Positions 52,424 through 63,600 of a stretch of DNA of 64,000 bases are shown piece after piece. The notes under the pieces were generated by a model, which worked only from the letters and a program-made list of their open reading frames with translations, had not been told where the DNA came from and made no database searches. The translations under genes were made by a program, and so were the position numbers. Each line of letters starts with the position of its first letter. Position 1 is the stretch's first letter. Origin of the DNA: an uncultured Winogradskyella sp. (GTDB lineage Bacteria > Bacteroidota > Bacteroidia > Flavobacteriales > Flavobacteriaceae); the NCBI RefSeq assembly GCF_947498345.1, contig NZ_CANMJY010000015.1, positions 28,499 to 92,498 of the forward strand. The letters run 5' to 3'.

Positions 52424-55030
52424 TTATAGTTCTTCAACCACAAGGTTGCCTTGATTTCTAAAGACGAGTTTATCGTCAAACTCATCGAGTAGAATAATAC
52501 TATCAGTAGTTACTCTACCTGCTAATATTTCTTTACTTAACTGGTTAAGCACTTCCTTTTGAATAACACGTTTTACAGGTCTTGCTCCGTATTCCGGGTT
52601 ATAACCTTTATCGGCTAAATACGCTTTAGCCTCTGGTGTTGCATCGAAGGTTATACCTTGTTGTGCAATCATTTTAGTAACATTCTTAAGTTGAAGCCCA
52701 ACGATATCTACAATATTTTCCTTAGATAATGGTGTAAACATAATTGTATCATCAATACGGTTTAAAAACTCAGGTCTTACACTTTGTTTTAATAAACCTA
52801 AGACATCTATTTTTGCTCCTTCAATTGCAGTCTCAATATCTTTAGTCGCTTCAAAACGCTCTTGTATAATCTGACTTCCCATATTAGAGGTCATAATGAT
52901 TATCGTGTTCTTAAAGTCTGCAATTCTACCTTTATTATCTGTCAATCGACCTTCGTCTAATACTTGTAGTAGAATATTAAAGGTATCTGGATGCGCTTTT
53001 TCAATCTCATCTAATAAGACTACAGAATAAGGTTTACGTCTAACAGCTTCAGTTAATTGGCCACCTTCATCATAGCCTACATATCCAGGAGGTGCACCGA
53101 CCAATCGACTTAAGGCATGGCGTTCTTGGTATTCGCTCATATCAATTCGCGTCATAGCATTTTCATCATCAAAGAGGTATTCGGCTAAGGCTTTAGCTAA
53201 CTCAGTTTTACCAACACCAGTTGTACCTAAGAACAAGAATGTGCCTATAGGTTTTTGTGGGTTTTGCAAGCCTGCTCTGGAGCGTCTAACGGCATCACTA
53301 ACAGCTTCTATAGCTTCTTCTTGTCCAACAACGCGTTTATGCAATTCATCTTCAAGGTTTAAAAGCTTTTCGCGTTCACTCTGTATCATTTTAGTTACAG
53401 GAATGCCAGTCCATTTGGCAACAACATCAGCTATATCTTCATAAGTGACTTCTTCTTTAATTAAGGCCGTTTCTTGTTGTTCTACCAATTGTTTTTGAAA
53501 TGCTTCTAGCTGTTCAGTGGCTTCTTTGATTTTTCCGTAACGAATTTCTGCTACTTTACCATAATCACCTTCACGCTCTGCACGCTCTGCTTCAAGTTTA
53601 TAGTTTTCTATATCTTGTTTTATACTTTGTACGTTTTCAACAATTTCCTTTTCAGATTTCCATTTCGCGTTTAGTTCGTTACGCTCTTCCTTAAGGTTTG
53701 CTAAATCCGCTTTTAAAGACTTTAACTTAGTTTCATCTTTTTCGCGCTTAATCGCTTCATGTTCAATTTCTAACTGCATAATCTTTCTATCTAAAACATC
53801 CAGCTCTTCCGGTTTAGAATTGATTTCCATACGCAATTTAGAAGCAGCTTCGTCCATAAGATCAATCGCCTTATCTGGTAAAAATCGATTTGTAATATAG
53901 CGATTAGATAGCTCTACTGCACCAATGATAGCTTCATCCTTGATACGTACTTTATGGTGTGTTTCGTATTTTTCTTTAATACCACGAAGGATTGAAATAG
54001 CACTTTCTGTATCTGGTTCTTCCACCATCACTTTTTGAAAACGACGTTCTAAAGCTTTATCTTTTTCAAAATATTTTTGGTACTCATCTAATGTTGTTGC
54101 ACCTATAGCTCTAAGCTCACCACGAGCTAAAGCTGGCTTTAAAATATTTGCAGCATCCATAGCACCTTGTCCGCCACCAGCACCAACTAAAGTGTGAATC
54201 TCATCTATAAATAAGACAATATCTCCTTCGCTTGTGGTAACTTCTTTAATGACGGCTTTTAAACGTTCTTCGAACTCGCCTTTAAATTTGGCACCAGCAA
54301 TTAAGGCTCCCATGTCTAAGGCAAAGATTTGTTTATCCTTTAAATTTTCAGGGATATCTCCATCAATGATTCTATGGGCTAAACCTTCGGCTATAGCTGT
54401 TTTACCAGTACCTGGTTCACCAACCAAGATAGGATTGTTTTTGGTGCGACGCGACAAGATTTGAAGAATTCTTCTGATCTCTTCATCACGACCAATAACA
54501 GGGTCGAGTTTTCCATCACTGGCCAACTGGTTTAAATTCTTGGCATATTTATTAAGTGCATTATAAGTTTCCTCTTGACTCTGAGATGTTACTCTATCTC
54601 CTTTACGTAATTCTTCTATACTGGCATTTAGAGCTTTCTCGGTAACTCCTTGATCTTTTAGAATTTGAGCAATCTTACTTTTAGATTTAAAAATCGCTAA
54701 GATTAAATGCTCAATAGAGACAAAATCATCATTCATCTTCTTAGCGATGATCGATGCTTCGTTAAGTGCTTTGCCAGCATCTCTGGAAAGCATAATATCT
54801 CCGCCAGACACTTTCGCAAAGCTTTCGAGTTCTTTATCCAAGATCTGTTGTAGCATGGATACATTAACATTCAGCTTTTTTAGCAAGAATGGTAATACGT
54901 TTTCATCAACATTAAAAAGAGCTTTAAAAATATGCTCGTTCTCTATTTGCTGATGACCAAAGCCTTGCGCAAGCTGTTGCGCTTGTTGTATGGCTTCTTG
55001 TGATTTAATAGTATAATTATTAAAATTCAT
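52424..55030 (-). CDS. clpB: ATP-dependent disaggregase ClpB
   Basis: ClpB pulls polypeptides out of protein aggregates, with DnaK. The 868-residue protein has the Clp N-domain ([20 protein letters not shown]), the first AAA+ module with Walker A GEPGTGKT (204-211) and Walker [15 protein letters not shown]. The long middle-domain coiled coil (about 410-530) distinguishes ClpB from ClpA/C. The second AAA+ module has [14 protein letters not shown] near 604-611 and [13 protein letters not shown]. Full length, normal for the family. The upstream region holds a REP-like palindrome and a hairpin pair, noted separately. Confidence 0.97.
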   Translation of the reverse strand: MNFNNYTIKSQEAIQQAQQLAQGFGHQQIENEHIFKALFNVDENVLPFLLKKLNVNVSMLQQILDKELESFAKVSGGDIMLSRDAGKALNEASIIAKKMNDDFVSIEHLILAIFKSKSKIAQILKDQGVTEKALNASIEELRKGDRVTSQSQEETYNALNKYAKNLNQLASDGKLDPVIGRDEEIRRILQILSRRTKNNPILVGEPGTGKTAIAEGLAHRIIDGDIPENLKDKQIFALDMGALIAGAKFKGEFEERLKAVIKEVTTSEGDIVLFIDEIHTLVGAGGGQGAMDAANILKPALARGELRAIGATTLDEYQKYFEKDKALERRFQKVMVEEPDTESAISILRGIKEKYETHHKVRIKDEAIIGAVELSNRYITNRFLPDKAIDLMDEAASKLRMEINSKPEELDVLDRKIMQLEIEHEAIKREKDETKLKSLKADLANLKEERNELNAKWKSEKEIVENVQSIKQDIENYKLEAERAEREGDYGKVAEIRYGKIKEATEQLEAFQKQLVEQQETALIKEEVTYEDIADVVAKWTGIPVTKMIQSEREKLLNLEDELHKRVVGQEEAIEAVSDAVRRSRAGLQNPQKPIGTFLFLGTTGVGKTELAKALAEYLFDDENAMTRIDMSEYQERHALSRLVGAPPGYVGYDEGGQLTEAVRRKPYSVVLLDEIEKAHPDTFNILLQVLDEGRLTDNKGRIADFKNTIIIMTSNMGSQIIQERFEATKDIETAIEGAKIDVLGLLKQSVRPEFLNRIDDTIMFTPLSKENIVDIVGLQLKNVTKMIAQQGITFDATPEAKAYLADKGYNPEYGARPVKRVIQKEVLNQLSKEILAGRVTTDSIILLDEFDDKLVFRNQGNLVVEEL

Positions 55031-55049
55031 AATATGTACTTTCTTTTAG

Positions 55050-55110
55050 TGTCATTAAGAACTTTAGTGAGACACCTGATTTGAGATTCTTCATTTTATT
55101 CAGAATGACA
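55050..55110. repeat. Putative REP/MITE-like palindromic element upstream of clpB
   Basis: A 61-bp segment begins TGTCATT and ends AATGACA, forming perfect 7-bp terminal inverted repeats. Read on the minus strand it starts TGTCATTCTGAA, then has GAAGAATCTCA. This resembles interspersed repeats I remember from Bacteroidota genomes. Only one copy is seen in this window. Confidence 0.45.
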
Positions 55111-55154
55111 ATAGCATTGTTTTATTGTTGTGTTTGCCTATCTTTATTCAATAA

Positions 55155-55234
55155 TCTTACCAAGGCGAAATGGTAAGAAAAAAACGACAAAATGTCTGGT
55201 ATAGTGTACTCTAAGGTGACGTTTTGTCTTTTTT
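55155..55234. promoter_or_regulatory. Pair of hairpins between divergent clpB and ICMT-like genes
   Basis: TCTTACCA (55155-55162) and TGGTAAGA (55171-55178) form a perfect 8-bp inverted repeat with an 8-bp spacer. Just after it, a longer imperfect pair (about 55179-55196 with 55218-55234, sharing the GAC-TTTTGTC core and A/T-runs) could form a hairpin. The first could be a protein-binding site; the second looks like a terminator stem. Confidence 0.4.
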
Positions 55235-55242
55235 GAGGTGAT

Positions 55243-55716
55243 ATGATCTCATTATATTTTAGAAATCTGGTCTTTTTTATTCTGCAACTAGGACTTGTTG
55301 TTGGGTTAATTCCGTATGTATTACTAAGACGTCGGTTAAAAGCTATTTTTGAAGCAAATTTTGGTATTTTAAATTATATAGGCATCGGTTTCGTTATTTT
55401 AGGGTTATCTATAGTCCTTTATTGCATATATAAATTTATAGTTGATGGTAAAGGTACCTTATCGCCAGCAGATAGAACAAAAGCTTTGGTCATAAAAGGA
55501 TTATATAAATACTCAAGAAACCCAATGTATGTGGGCATTTTACTGACTTTGATTGGTGAAGTTATTTTTACAGGTTCAATACGGCTATTGGTTTATACAG
55601 TTTTAGTTGCGCTAGCCTTTCATCTATTTGTAATTTTTATCGAAGAACCGAGACTAACCAAAGACTTTAAAGCGGATTATTTAAAGTATATGAACGAAGT
55701 AAATAGATTGTTTTGA
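55243..55716 (+). CDS. Isoprenylcysteine-carboxylmethyltransferase-like membrane protein
   Basis: A 157-residue membrane protein with about four helices and the C-terminal signature of the ICMT/phospholipid methyltransferase group: VIKGLYKYSRNPMYVGILLTLIGE, then RNPMYVG, and EEPRLTKDFKADYLKYMNEV, where the SAM-contact residues lie. The helices begin FRNLVFFILQLGLVVGLIPYVL. The substrate in bacteria is usually not known. It sits before ytxJ with a 37-bp gap, possibly in one transcript. No clear promoter is seen in the 27 bp between the hairpins and the start. Confidence 0.87.
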   Translation: MISLYFRNLVFFILQLGLVVGLIPYVLLRRRLKAIFEANFGILNYIGIGFVILGLSIVLYCIYKFIVDGKGTLSPADRTKALVIKGLYKYSRNPMYVGILLTLIGEVIFTGSIRLLVYTVLVALAFHLFVIFIEEPRLTKDFKADYLKYMNEVNRLF

Positions 55717-55753
55717 TTATTGAAGATCAAATTCAATTGACAAAAAAGAAAAG

Positions 55754-56149
55754 ATGTTTAAAAAATTATTCGGTTCTAAAGAACCTAAAGAACCTAAAGA
55801 ACCTAAAGAAGAAAAGATATTACCTTGGATTGCACTTAATAGTATTGAGCAACTCAACGCTATAGAAGAAAAGTCTAAGACCAAAACACAGCTTATTTTT
55901 AAGCACTCTACACGTTGTGGTATTAGCCGTATGGTAATGAGCCAGTTTGTATCTGCTTATGATATAGATACTAATGCCGATTTGTATTACCTCGATTTAT
56001 TGAGTTATAGAGAAGTCTCTAACGAAACAGGTTATAAATTTCAGGTAATGCACCAATCTCCACAGTTATTAGTGATTAAGAATGGAGTCGTGGTGGCACA
56101 TGCCTCTCATGGTGGTATTAATGAGATGGATTTGGATAGGTTGCTTTAA
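55754..56149 (+). CDS. ytxJ: YtxJ-type bacillithiol-linked redox protein
   Basis: A 131-residue thioredoxin-like protein of the YtxJ family, associated with bacillithiol metabolism. The conserved segment is LIFKHSTRCGISRMVMSQF, with Cys in STRCGIS; later YKFQVMHQSPQLLVIKNGVVV and ASHGGIN. The N-terminal linker after KKLFGS has three to four EPK repeats encoded by a 9-bp tandem repeat (55776-55811). It suggests that the organism uses bacillithiol as its low-molecular-weight thiol, though no bacillithiol synthesis gene lies in this window. Confidence 0.87.
   Translation: MFKKLFGSKEPKEPKEPKEEKILPWIALNSIEQLNAIEEKSKTKTQLIFKHSTRCGISRMVMSQFVSAYDIDTNADLYYLDLLSYREVSNETGYKFQVMHQSPQLLVIKNGVVVAHASHGGINEMDLDRLL
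55776..55811 (+). repeat. 9-bp tandem repeat inside ytxJ
   Basis: CTAAAGAAC is repeated three times, plus 8 of 9 bases of a fourth copy, encoding KEP-type linker repeats. The unit is a multiple of three, so copy-number change keeps the frame. Confidence 0.85.
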
Positions 56150-56527
56150 AAATACGTATCTATGCGTATTGACTTTATGCTTGTAAAAAACTAGCTTTGC
56201 TTAAGGACTGATTTAGGTTATTAAAACGAATTTATATCATAAAATTACTTGCAATTAATATCAACAACAAAGGAAAAATTTAATTTAATTTTTTTTACTT
56301 TTGAAGTCTGTTATACTAATTCAAAATATTATCTGAGTCTTTCTAAAAAGACAATCTCTACTGAATGAGAAATTTGCGCATAAAAAATAAGAGATTTTTT
56401 AATGCACAGATAATTATATCCAGTTATTTCATCGAATTTTAAACAAAACAATTGATTACGAATCGATTGCTTTATCACTTTGTAATGTTCAACATTTCAA
56501 TATGTGATAATAATACAATAATTAAAA
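56150..56527 (+). other. 378-bp intergenic region with no protein gene
   Basis: AT-rich and without a supported protein gene. It contains a perfect -7 box (56296-56303), two hairpins and a T-run (see ncRNA candidate), and then about 125 bp with no recognisable element before the methyltransferase start. Confidence 0.55.
56304..56400 (+). ncRNA. Candidate small RNA or transcribed leader
   Basis: A perfect TACTTTTG box (56296-56303) would start transcription near 56308. Downstream lie a hairpin (GTCTTT-CTAA-AAAGAC, 56337-56352) and AATCTCT/AGAGATT arms (56353-56359 with 56390-56396), then TTTT, which could end transcription about 90 nt from the start. The T-run is short and the second stem has a 30-base loop. 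It may instead be an attenuator of the methyltransferase gene. I recognise no known RNA family. Confidence 0.3.
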
Positions 56528-57370
56528 ATGAACAGTAAACAGCTAATAAGTAGAAATATAGAAATATTTTATAATAAAGCATCAGAAGAAACCAGACTTG
56601 ATAAAGGGATGGGAATATTTGAATTTGAAAGAATTAAATCACTTATAGAAAAGTATATTTCACCTTCTTCATCTTCAAAAATAATTGATATTGGTGGAGG
56701 TACGGGAAAATATTCAGAATGGCTTGCCAAAAAAGGACATCAAGTTTATTTAGTAGAACCGGTTCTTAAGCATATTAAATTGGCCGAAAATAGAGCAAAT
56801 AAGTTAAAAAATAAATTTTCCATTCAATTGGGCGAATCTCGAAAATTAAAATTTAAAAATAATTTTGCAGACTTAATAATACTTCACGGACCACTTTATC
56901 ATCTTCAAAAAAAAGAAGATAGAGAATTAACCATTAGTGAAGCCAAACGAGTTCTCAAAAATGACGGAATTATATTAGGTTTTGCAATTAACTATACTGC
57001 ATCAACTTTAGTAGGTCTTATGAATGGGCTAATTCATAAAAATTCGTTTTTTAAAATGTGTAAAGAAGAGTTGATAACGGGAATACACAATCCGCCAGAT
57101 GATTTCCCCTGGCTTTTAACAGAAGCATATTATCATAAACCTGAACAACTAAAAGACGAGTTTTTAAATCAAGAATTGACCTATATTAACACTTATGCAG
57201 TTGAAGGAATGGCTTGGCTAGATAAAGAATACTTTGTAAGTATGGCTGATGATAAAAAGCAAAAAACACTATTAGAACTTATTAAAATTACAGAAAACGA
57301 CTGTTATCTTCTACCTTTTAGCCCACATATGATGATAGCTGTTCAAAAAAAATCACCTTATGGAAATTAA
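56528..57370 (+). CDS. Class I SAM-dependent methyltransferase
   Basis: A 280-residue cytoplasmic methyltransferase of unknown substrate. The Rossmann-like SAM site shows KIIDIGGGTGKYSEWLAKKG (motif I), VYLVEPVLKHIKLAE (motif II, with acidic Glu after strand 2), ADLIILHGPLYHL and LKNDGIILGF (motif post-I/IV). The helical N-terminal section (SRNIEIFYNKASEETRLDKGM) resembles UbiE/COQ5-like methyltransferases. The C-terminal half is specific and unassigned. It has a 157-bp upstream part containing the RNA candidate and overlaps the next small gene by 11 bp. Confidence 0.88.
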   Translation: MNSKQLISRNIEIFYNKASEETRLDKGMGIFEFERIKSLIEKYISPSSSSKIIDIGGGTGKYSEWLAKKGHQVYLVEPVLKHIKLAENRANKLKNKFSIQLGESRKLKFKNNFADLIILHGPLYHLQKKEDRELTISEAKRVLKNDGIILGFAINYTASTLVGLMNGLIHKNSFFKMCKEELITGIHNPPDDFPWLLTEAYYHKPEQLKDEFLNQELTYINTYAVEGMAWLDKEYFVSMADDKKQKTLLELIKITENDCYLLPFSPHMMIAVQKKSPYGN

Positions 57371-57572
57371 AGAAGTATATTTTAAAGCATTAATTGAAAA
57401 TAATGGCCTACTAAATGAAATTGACCTAGGTGAAAAATTTGGACTTGATGAAGAAAAAACAAGAAAAATAATTGTACAACTTCTATTAGAACATAAAATT
57501 GAATATACAGAAAATAGGTCTTGCAAATATAGGGTTAACAAAACCACTAAACGAAAAAATAAAAACAGGTAA
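57360..57572 (+). CDS. Small winged-helix-like protein
   Basis: A 70-residue basic protein. The sequence LLNEIDLGEKFGLDEEKTRKIIVQLLLEHKI looks like a winged helix-turn-helix recognition helix, followed by EYTENRSCKYRVNK as the wing and a Lys/Arg-rich tail. Very small for a transcription factor but similar to minimal MarR/GntR-like DNA-binding modules. It starts inside the end of the methyltransferase gene (11-bp overlap), so the two are translationally coupled and probably functionally linked. No close family recognised. A long hairpin terminator ends the pair. Confidence 0.65.
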   Translation: MEIKEVYFKALIENNGLLNEIDLGEKFGLDEEKTRKIIVQLLLEHKIEYTENRSCKYRVNKTTKRKNKNR

Positions 57573-57580
57573 CGATTTGT

Positions 57581-57626
57581 AAAAGCAATAACGTTTTGGG
57601 TGTTAACTCGAAGTGTTATTGCTTTT
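57581..57626 (+). terminator. Long-stem terminator after the methyltransferase/winged-helix pair
   Basis: AAAAGCAATAAC and GTTATTGCTTTT enclose TTTTGGGT-GTTA-ACTCGAAG, which pairs through several G-U bonds, giving about 21 bp in all, then T-run. G-U pairs favour the plus strand RNA. Confidence 0.9.
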
Positions 57627-57646
57627 TATATTAAACTCTAATACCA

Positions 57647-60600
57647 TCAATACTTAACAATAAGCTTTTTATTGATCATACCTTTATTCGTTTTTACCTG
57701 TAAAATATAACTGCCTTCCGATACCTTTTCAACAGGGACTTTAAATGTATAGTTTGTTGGCAGGTTGTTGGCATCCCAGCTTCTAACGGTTTGCCCTAGG
57801 ATATTAATTAAAGTCATTTGCTCTACTTGTACTGATGATGGTAGGCTGACATAAATTTCGTTAGTACCTTGCAGGTAATTCACCTTCACTTGCTCCAGTT
57901 CTTCTTTAACTGTTGAAAGCGAATTATCTTGCTGAAATACCAAATAGAACCTGTTACTATAGTTTCCGGTTTCGAGGTGTTTTTGGAAGTTAACATCATT
58001 AATTCTGGTATAACTGCCATCCAAAGCATCATATATTAAGACGTCAATGGTGTTTTCAAAATTCTCTAGCGCATTCAATGCTATTTCAATGTTTCCGCCA
58101 TTGGCTAAATTGATATCTAAAGGATAAGTTTTTGTATCATCAAAGGTATTTACACCTTGAATGACAAATTTTTCGCCTTCAATATTAAACGACATGTCAT
58201 TAGGAAAATGATCTTGATTGATACCATCGTAACCATAGTCAATACCATCCGTTGCATTGTCATTTTCCATAAAACCTATTACAATGTGTCTCACGGCATT
58301 TTCCGGACTTATAAAATCTAATCTAATGAATTTACCATCATCTATACCTTGTTCTGAATTAGTCTCTACGTTAGCATCTTGATCTGGTCTCAGGAATACT
58401 GAATTGGCTCCAAGTTCTTTTACAAATGCACGTTGGCTATTTCTAAAGGTGATGTTTCCACCTGAAGCATTTCCTGTAACAAAGAAACCTTGCGCTACTG
58501 GTACATAACGTCTAGGGATTTTATTGGCACTTCCTTCTCCATTGATCTCTGGTGGAGAAACAGCAGGAATACCTGTGGTTAAATTACGTGCCGCATAACC
58601 TCCTTCGTAAGCGGATAAGTTGTGTGAGCCATTGGTTGCGGCATGTTCCCAGAAGTATAAGGTACCATCTACTAATACACCACTATTATCTAAAATAAAT
58701 GCATTGGTATCAATGGCAGAAGGGTATGGGTTACCTACTAATGCTTGGTAATTAGGCGTTACTGGTGAAGTAATAGTGCCATTATTAGGTTGTCCGATAA
58801 ATGTGTAATTCTGATCTGTTGTTATACTTCCACTTCCTTTCATAGAATATCCCAAACCAACAGGTATGCTTTGATTTTCGTCAATAGCATTCCAATCTGC
58901 AATAGAATTCTCAGGATAGTTTTCATATAAGTATAGCCATCTTCTACTTATGGTTATAGGATTTGTTAACGGGTTGGCATCAAAAGCATTAGTCCAGTTT
59001 AACGGTTGTGGATTTGAAGCTGTGGTGCCGTCATATAATGTATTTGCAATACTGTAATTAGAACCATTACTACTTACAGGTGATGCCCAATAGTTATAAT
59101 TATAAAGATTAGATGTGCCTTGCTGGTCACGTTCTAAATTACCATTACCAGAATAATCCACAATACTACCTATTGGTTGTAAAAGCTGAGATTGGTCTAT
59201 AAGGTCTAATGTTCCGTCTATTTTTAAGTAGTTATCAATAGTTAACGATTGGTCATTGGTTATTGATAGTTTGTTAGCATCAATACGTAGACTGGCTAAT
59301 TGGGTTGCTCTATTTGCAGATACATTGTGTTGAGCTACGACAATATTCCACGTTTGAGCTAGTCCATTAATACTATTTACTGTTGAATTTGGTAATTGCT
59401 GTATGTTTCCGTTTACCCATGTATTTGTTGTGTCCCAGGCACCATCATTAGCTGTAATGTAAGGAATTGGAGCAGTTTCGGTTTGTGAAGCCGTCATTTT
59501 ATTTAATTTACCATCAACAGGTGAAACTGTGGAAATATCTTGTAAAATACCATTGGCAAGACCAGTTTGAGGGCCAAAACGCATTTGGTAGTATCCAATG
59601 AGATTATTCCATTGTAAACCTCCTGAAATGTCTAGAGGAATAACAACACCTCTAACATTTGCTCCATTGGCTTCAATTTCCTGATTCATCATTTCTCTAA
59701 TCTGATCTACAGACAGCTCTGTATTCCAGAAGCGGACTTCATCTATATTTCCATCAAAAAAGTTTATAGCTAAATCATTAGTTGTATCCATTGCCGCAAG
59801 TAGTGCTTTATTGGTATTTGAAGCAGGAGATACTCCACTGTTATTCGTCTGTACTACAAAACCATCAATATATAAGGTATATGTATTAGTACCATCGAAA
59901 GTGACAGCTACATGATACCATTTTGTATTGTTCATGGTCTGTGTTGAGAACATACTCTGGTTATTCCAACGGAAAAATAATCGGTTGTTAACCAAACTTA
60001 AATCATAACCATTATTGAGATTATTACTGTTTCGTTTAGAAATTATAGTTTGTGTACCTGTAACGATATCTGGTTTAATCCATGCTTCAATACTGAAAGA
60101 TCCAGTATCCAGACTATAGTTATCACCAAAAATTAAACTATCGTCAAAGCCATCAAAAATGAGTCGATCTCTACAATCTGGTATTTCCAGAGTCATTGTG
60201 TCTACATCATTTGTACAAGCTCCTGTATTTGTAGCTTCCCATTGTAAGATGTAGGTTTCCCCACTTTCTCCAGTGAATTCTGTGTTGTATAATGTAGCAT
60301 CAGCAAAATAGTAGCTATTAGTAGGTTGCCCGGAAATGACACTCCATTGTCCTGGTACATTGTTTGCAGCTAATAAAGTTGTTGTTTTTGAACAATTAGA
60401 TCTTACCCTGTCTGGTCCGGCGTCTGCTGTAGTGTAGGTAGATATATCGATGTCTAATGTTTCTATTACGGCATTACAAGGACCACTTGGATCGTCTGTT
60501 GTAAAAGTGAAAGTTGTAAGTCCGGTAGTCATTATACTATAAACAGCAGTTGCTGTATTTCCAGTAATAGTTGTTGCTATTGGCGTACCTCCGATGCTCC

Positions 60601-63600
60601 AGGTACCTCCTGTAGCCGAACCGCCTATAATAGCCTCCAGATTAATGGTGCCATCAGTTTCACAAACTATTAAAGACGCTGGTGTTGTAATACTAACTGT
60701 AGGAGCTTCGTTAAGAACTATTGTTCCTGAAGCTGTTTTTGGTGTACCACAAGTACTACTTGTTGAAATGGTGTAAGTGTAGGTTCCAAATTGTGTTAGA
60801 CTACCATTAATTCTATACTCTTCTCCATCAAAACTTGTTTGTATACCTGTTGGTAAAGTATTATTTGGAAAAGGACCAGTTCCTATTGGGTTACCATCTA
60901 ACCACCATTGAATATCGGCTCCGTTACTAGCTCCACCGACAGCATAAGTGATGTCATCAAAATTGGTATCCTGACATATTATTTGATCATCATCTGTATA
61001 GTCAGGAGATGTTAAAATGATGAATGGATCTAAAGTACTAAAGGATATATCATCTAACCCAAAATCTATACCAGTTGAGGAATTATTTAGATTTCTTATT
61101 TCAATATCAATGGTTTGTGGTCCAGGTGTATTTGGTGATGTCCAACTTCCATAGATTCGTGTCCAATTGTCTGACCCGGGATTATTATTGTTTGGATGTG
61201 TCGGTAAACTTACGGGAGTGCCAACATTAGTCCCATCAATATTAAATGTTAATTGTGCAGTTTGACTATCATTATTTAAGCTCATTCCCCAAGCCGAAAA
61301 ATAGTATTCAGTGTTTGGTTCTATGGTAACTTGTTGTCTCCAAACAACAAGTGTGTTTCCGTGACCATTTATAGACATAAAATTACTGGTAGCATCTCCA
61401 GTATGATCATTCCCCCAAAATGATGGGTTTACATCATTACCGTTAGTGGTTACAGAATAACCATTAATGCCAGAATCATCGATTAGTTCACTGTTTCCTG
61501 CGATATCTGCATAATAAGTGTAATCTGAAGTAAAGCCTACATTACCTTGAGAGAAATCACCATTTGTAACCAGCTCTGTAGCAATGTTTATCGTTGCAGA
61601 TGAGGTACAGCCACTAGGTGCAGTTGCAATGACCTGATATGTGCCAGCTGTATCTACATAAGCTGTTGCAGATGTGCTACTATGACCACCATGGGTGTAA
61701 TCCGAATCACCAGGACTTGGATAGGTAATAATCCATTGATAGGTAGTACCAGGTATTGAAGACATAGCCGTAATTTCTACCTCATTGTTATGTGGTGCAC
61801 TAGGGCAATAATTTGTTGAGAACGAAATTTCTGGTGCAGGATCTACATTAACCGTAATTGTTTCTGTAGCTGGACAACCGTCTATACTCGTAACCTTTAC
61901 TTCATATTCCGTAGTAACATTAGGGGTTACTGTAATTTGAGAATTACCAGTAAAAGCAGGTAAACTTGATGCATCACCAGATATAATACTCCAGTCATAT
62001 ACAAAACCAGGACCATTTACAGAAGCTCTAACCTGAAAGTTATCTATTTTAACATCAGGATTCGTTTGATTGCTATAAGTTCCGAAAGATGACGTATAAG
62101 TTGAACCATCATCTACACTTAATCTGATTTGTAGATTATTAGGATTGCTTAAACCAGATAATGTTCTGATGTATCTTTTGTAAGAAGTGGTTCCTGCACG
62201 TAAGCTTCTAAAGCCAGCAGAAGACCATGTCACTCCATTATCAGTACTAAAATCTACTGAAATCATTTTATCTAAACCTCCAGCTTCTGCACGTTTTGAG
62301 TCAAAATATACTTCAAAAGTATCATAATTTGGTAGGGAAGGACCTCCCAGTGAAAATACCCATTCTCCATCGTCTGGAGCTCCGCCAGGATCGTTTGTGG
62401 AATCTACATAACCATCTTGCCAATCATCTTTTATAGTTAATGATTCACCCGCAAGATTAGGAGCAAATGCAGGTGGACTGTTTGCGCTTCTTCCACTTTG
62501 AGAACGATCAAAAGCGATATTAGAACTACTTATAGAACTTGTAATTCCTGATGCTTCCTGTCCATCTAAACTCGCATAGTCTGTACCTGAGTTGAAGTTG
62601 TAATTAACAAGTACTACGTCTGTAGAGCCTACACCAGCACCCATTACTGTTGCAGTTAAAATACTATCATCACCTTCGCATATCGTGTTAGGTGAAGCTA
62701 CAACAGCATCTATTTGAGGTACTTGTAATATTTCAATAAACACAGATGATGTAGTACATCCTGTTGAGGTATCAGTAAAAGTGAAATTTACATAACCATC
62801 ACTGATCGCAGTAATAACACCTGTATTAGTAATAGTAGCAATTCCTATATCGCTACTAGACCATGTTCCACCAAAAGAAGGAGATAATGTATGTGTTTCA
62901 TTTACACAGAGCTCATTATCTGTTGGCAGGTTAGAAATTATAGGTAAGGCATTAATGCTAACGCTGTTTGTTGTATTACTACAACCTGTTGAGCTACTTG
63001 TGAATGTAAAAGACACGTTTCCTGCTGCAACAGAAGTAATTATACCAGAATTATTTACAGTTGCAACTGTAGGATTGTTACTTACCCATGTTCCACCAGT
63101 GTTAGGTGTTAAGTTTCCAGTATCTCCTATACAAATTTGAGAAGGTGATGTTACTATAGGTAATGCCTCTACTGTTACTGTAATTGTATTACTTTGCTTT
63201 GGTTGTGAACAGGCTGATAAACTGGATTGCATTCTCACAAAGATGTCATGATTTCCAACGCTTAAAGGTGTGATAGGTGAAAAAACAGGATTGTTATCTC
63301 CAAAGGATACATTATCTATAAACCATTCATATATTGGTGAAGCACCACCATCAAAAGGAGTTGCTGTAAATGTTATGGTATCACTATCGCAAATTATATT
63401 ATCACTATCATCCGATGCAATACTTACTGTTGCATTGACTGCAGGGTCAATTACTGTAACGTTGGCCGTACAGGTCGATAAATTATTTGAGGTATCACGT
63501 ACAAATAATGTCACTGTATTGACTCCAAGATCAGAACAATTGAAAGTAGTTTGATTTAAAGTTATAGATGAAATTCCACAATTATCAAAAGATCCATTGT

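Noticed and set aside
63512..63514. GTG at 63514 as start of the giant adhesin
   Set aside because: The same frame continues with repeat modules to the window end.
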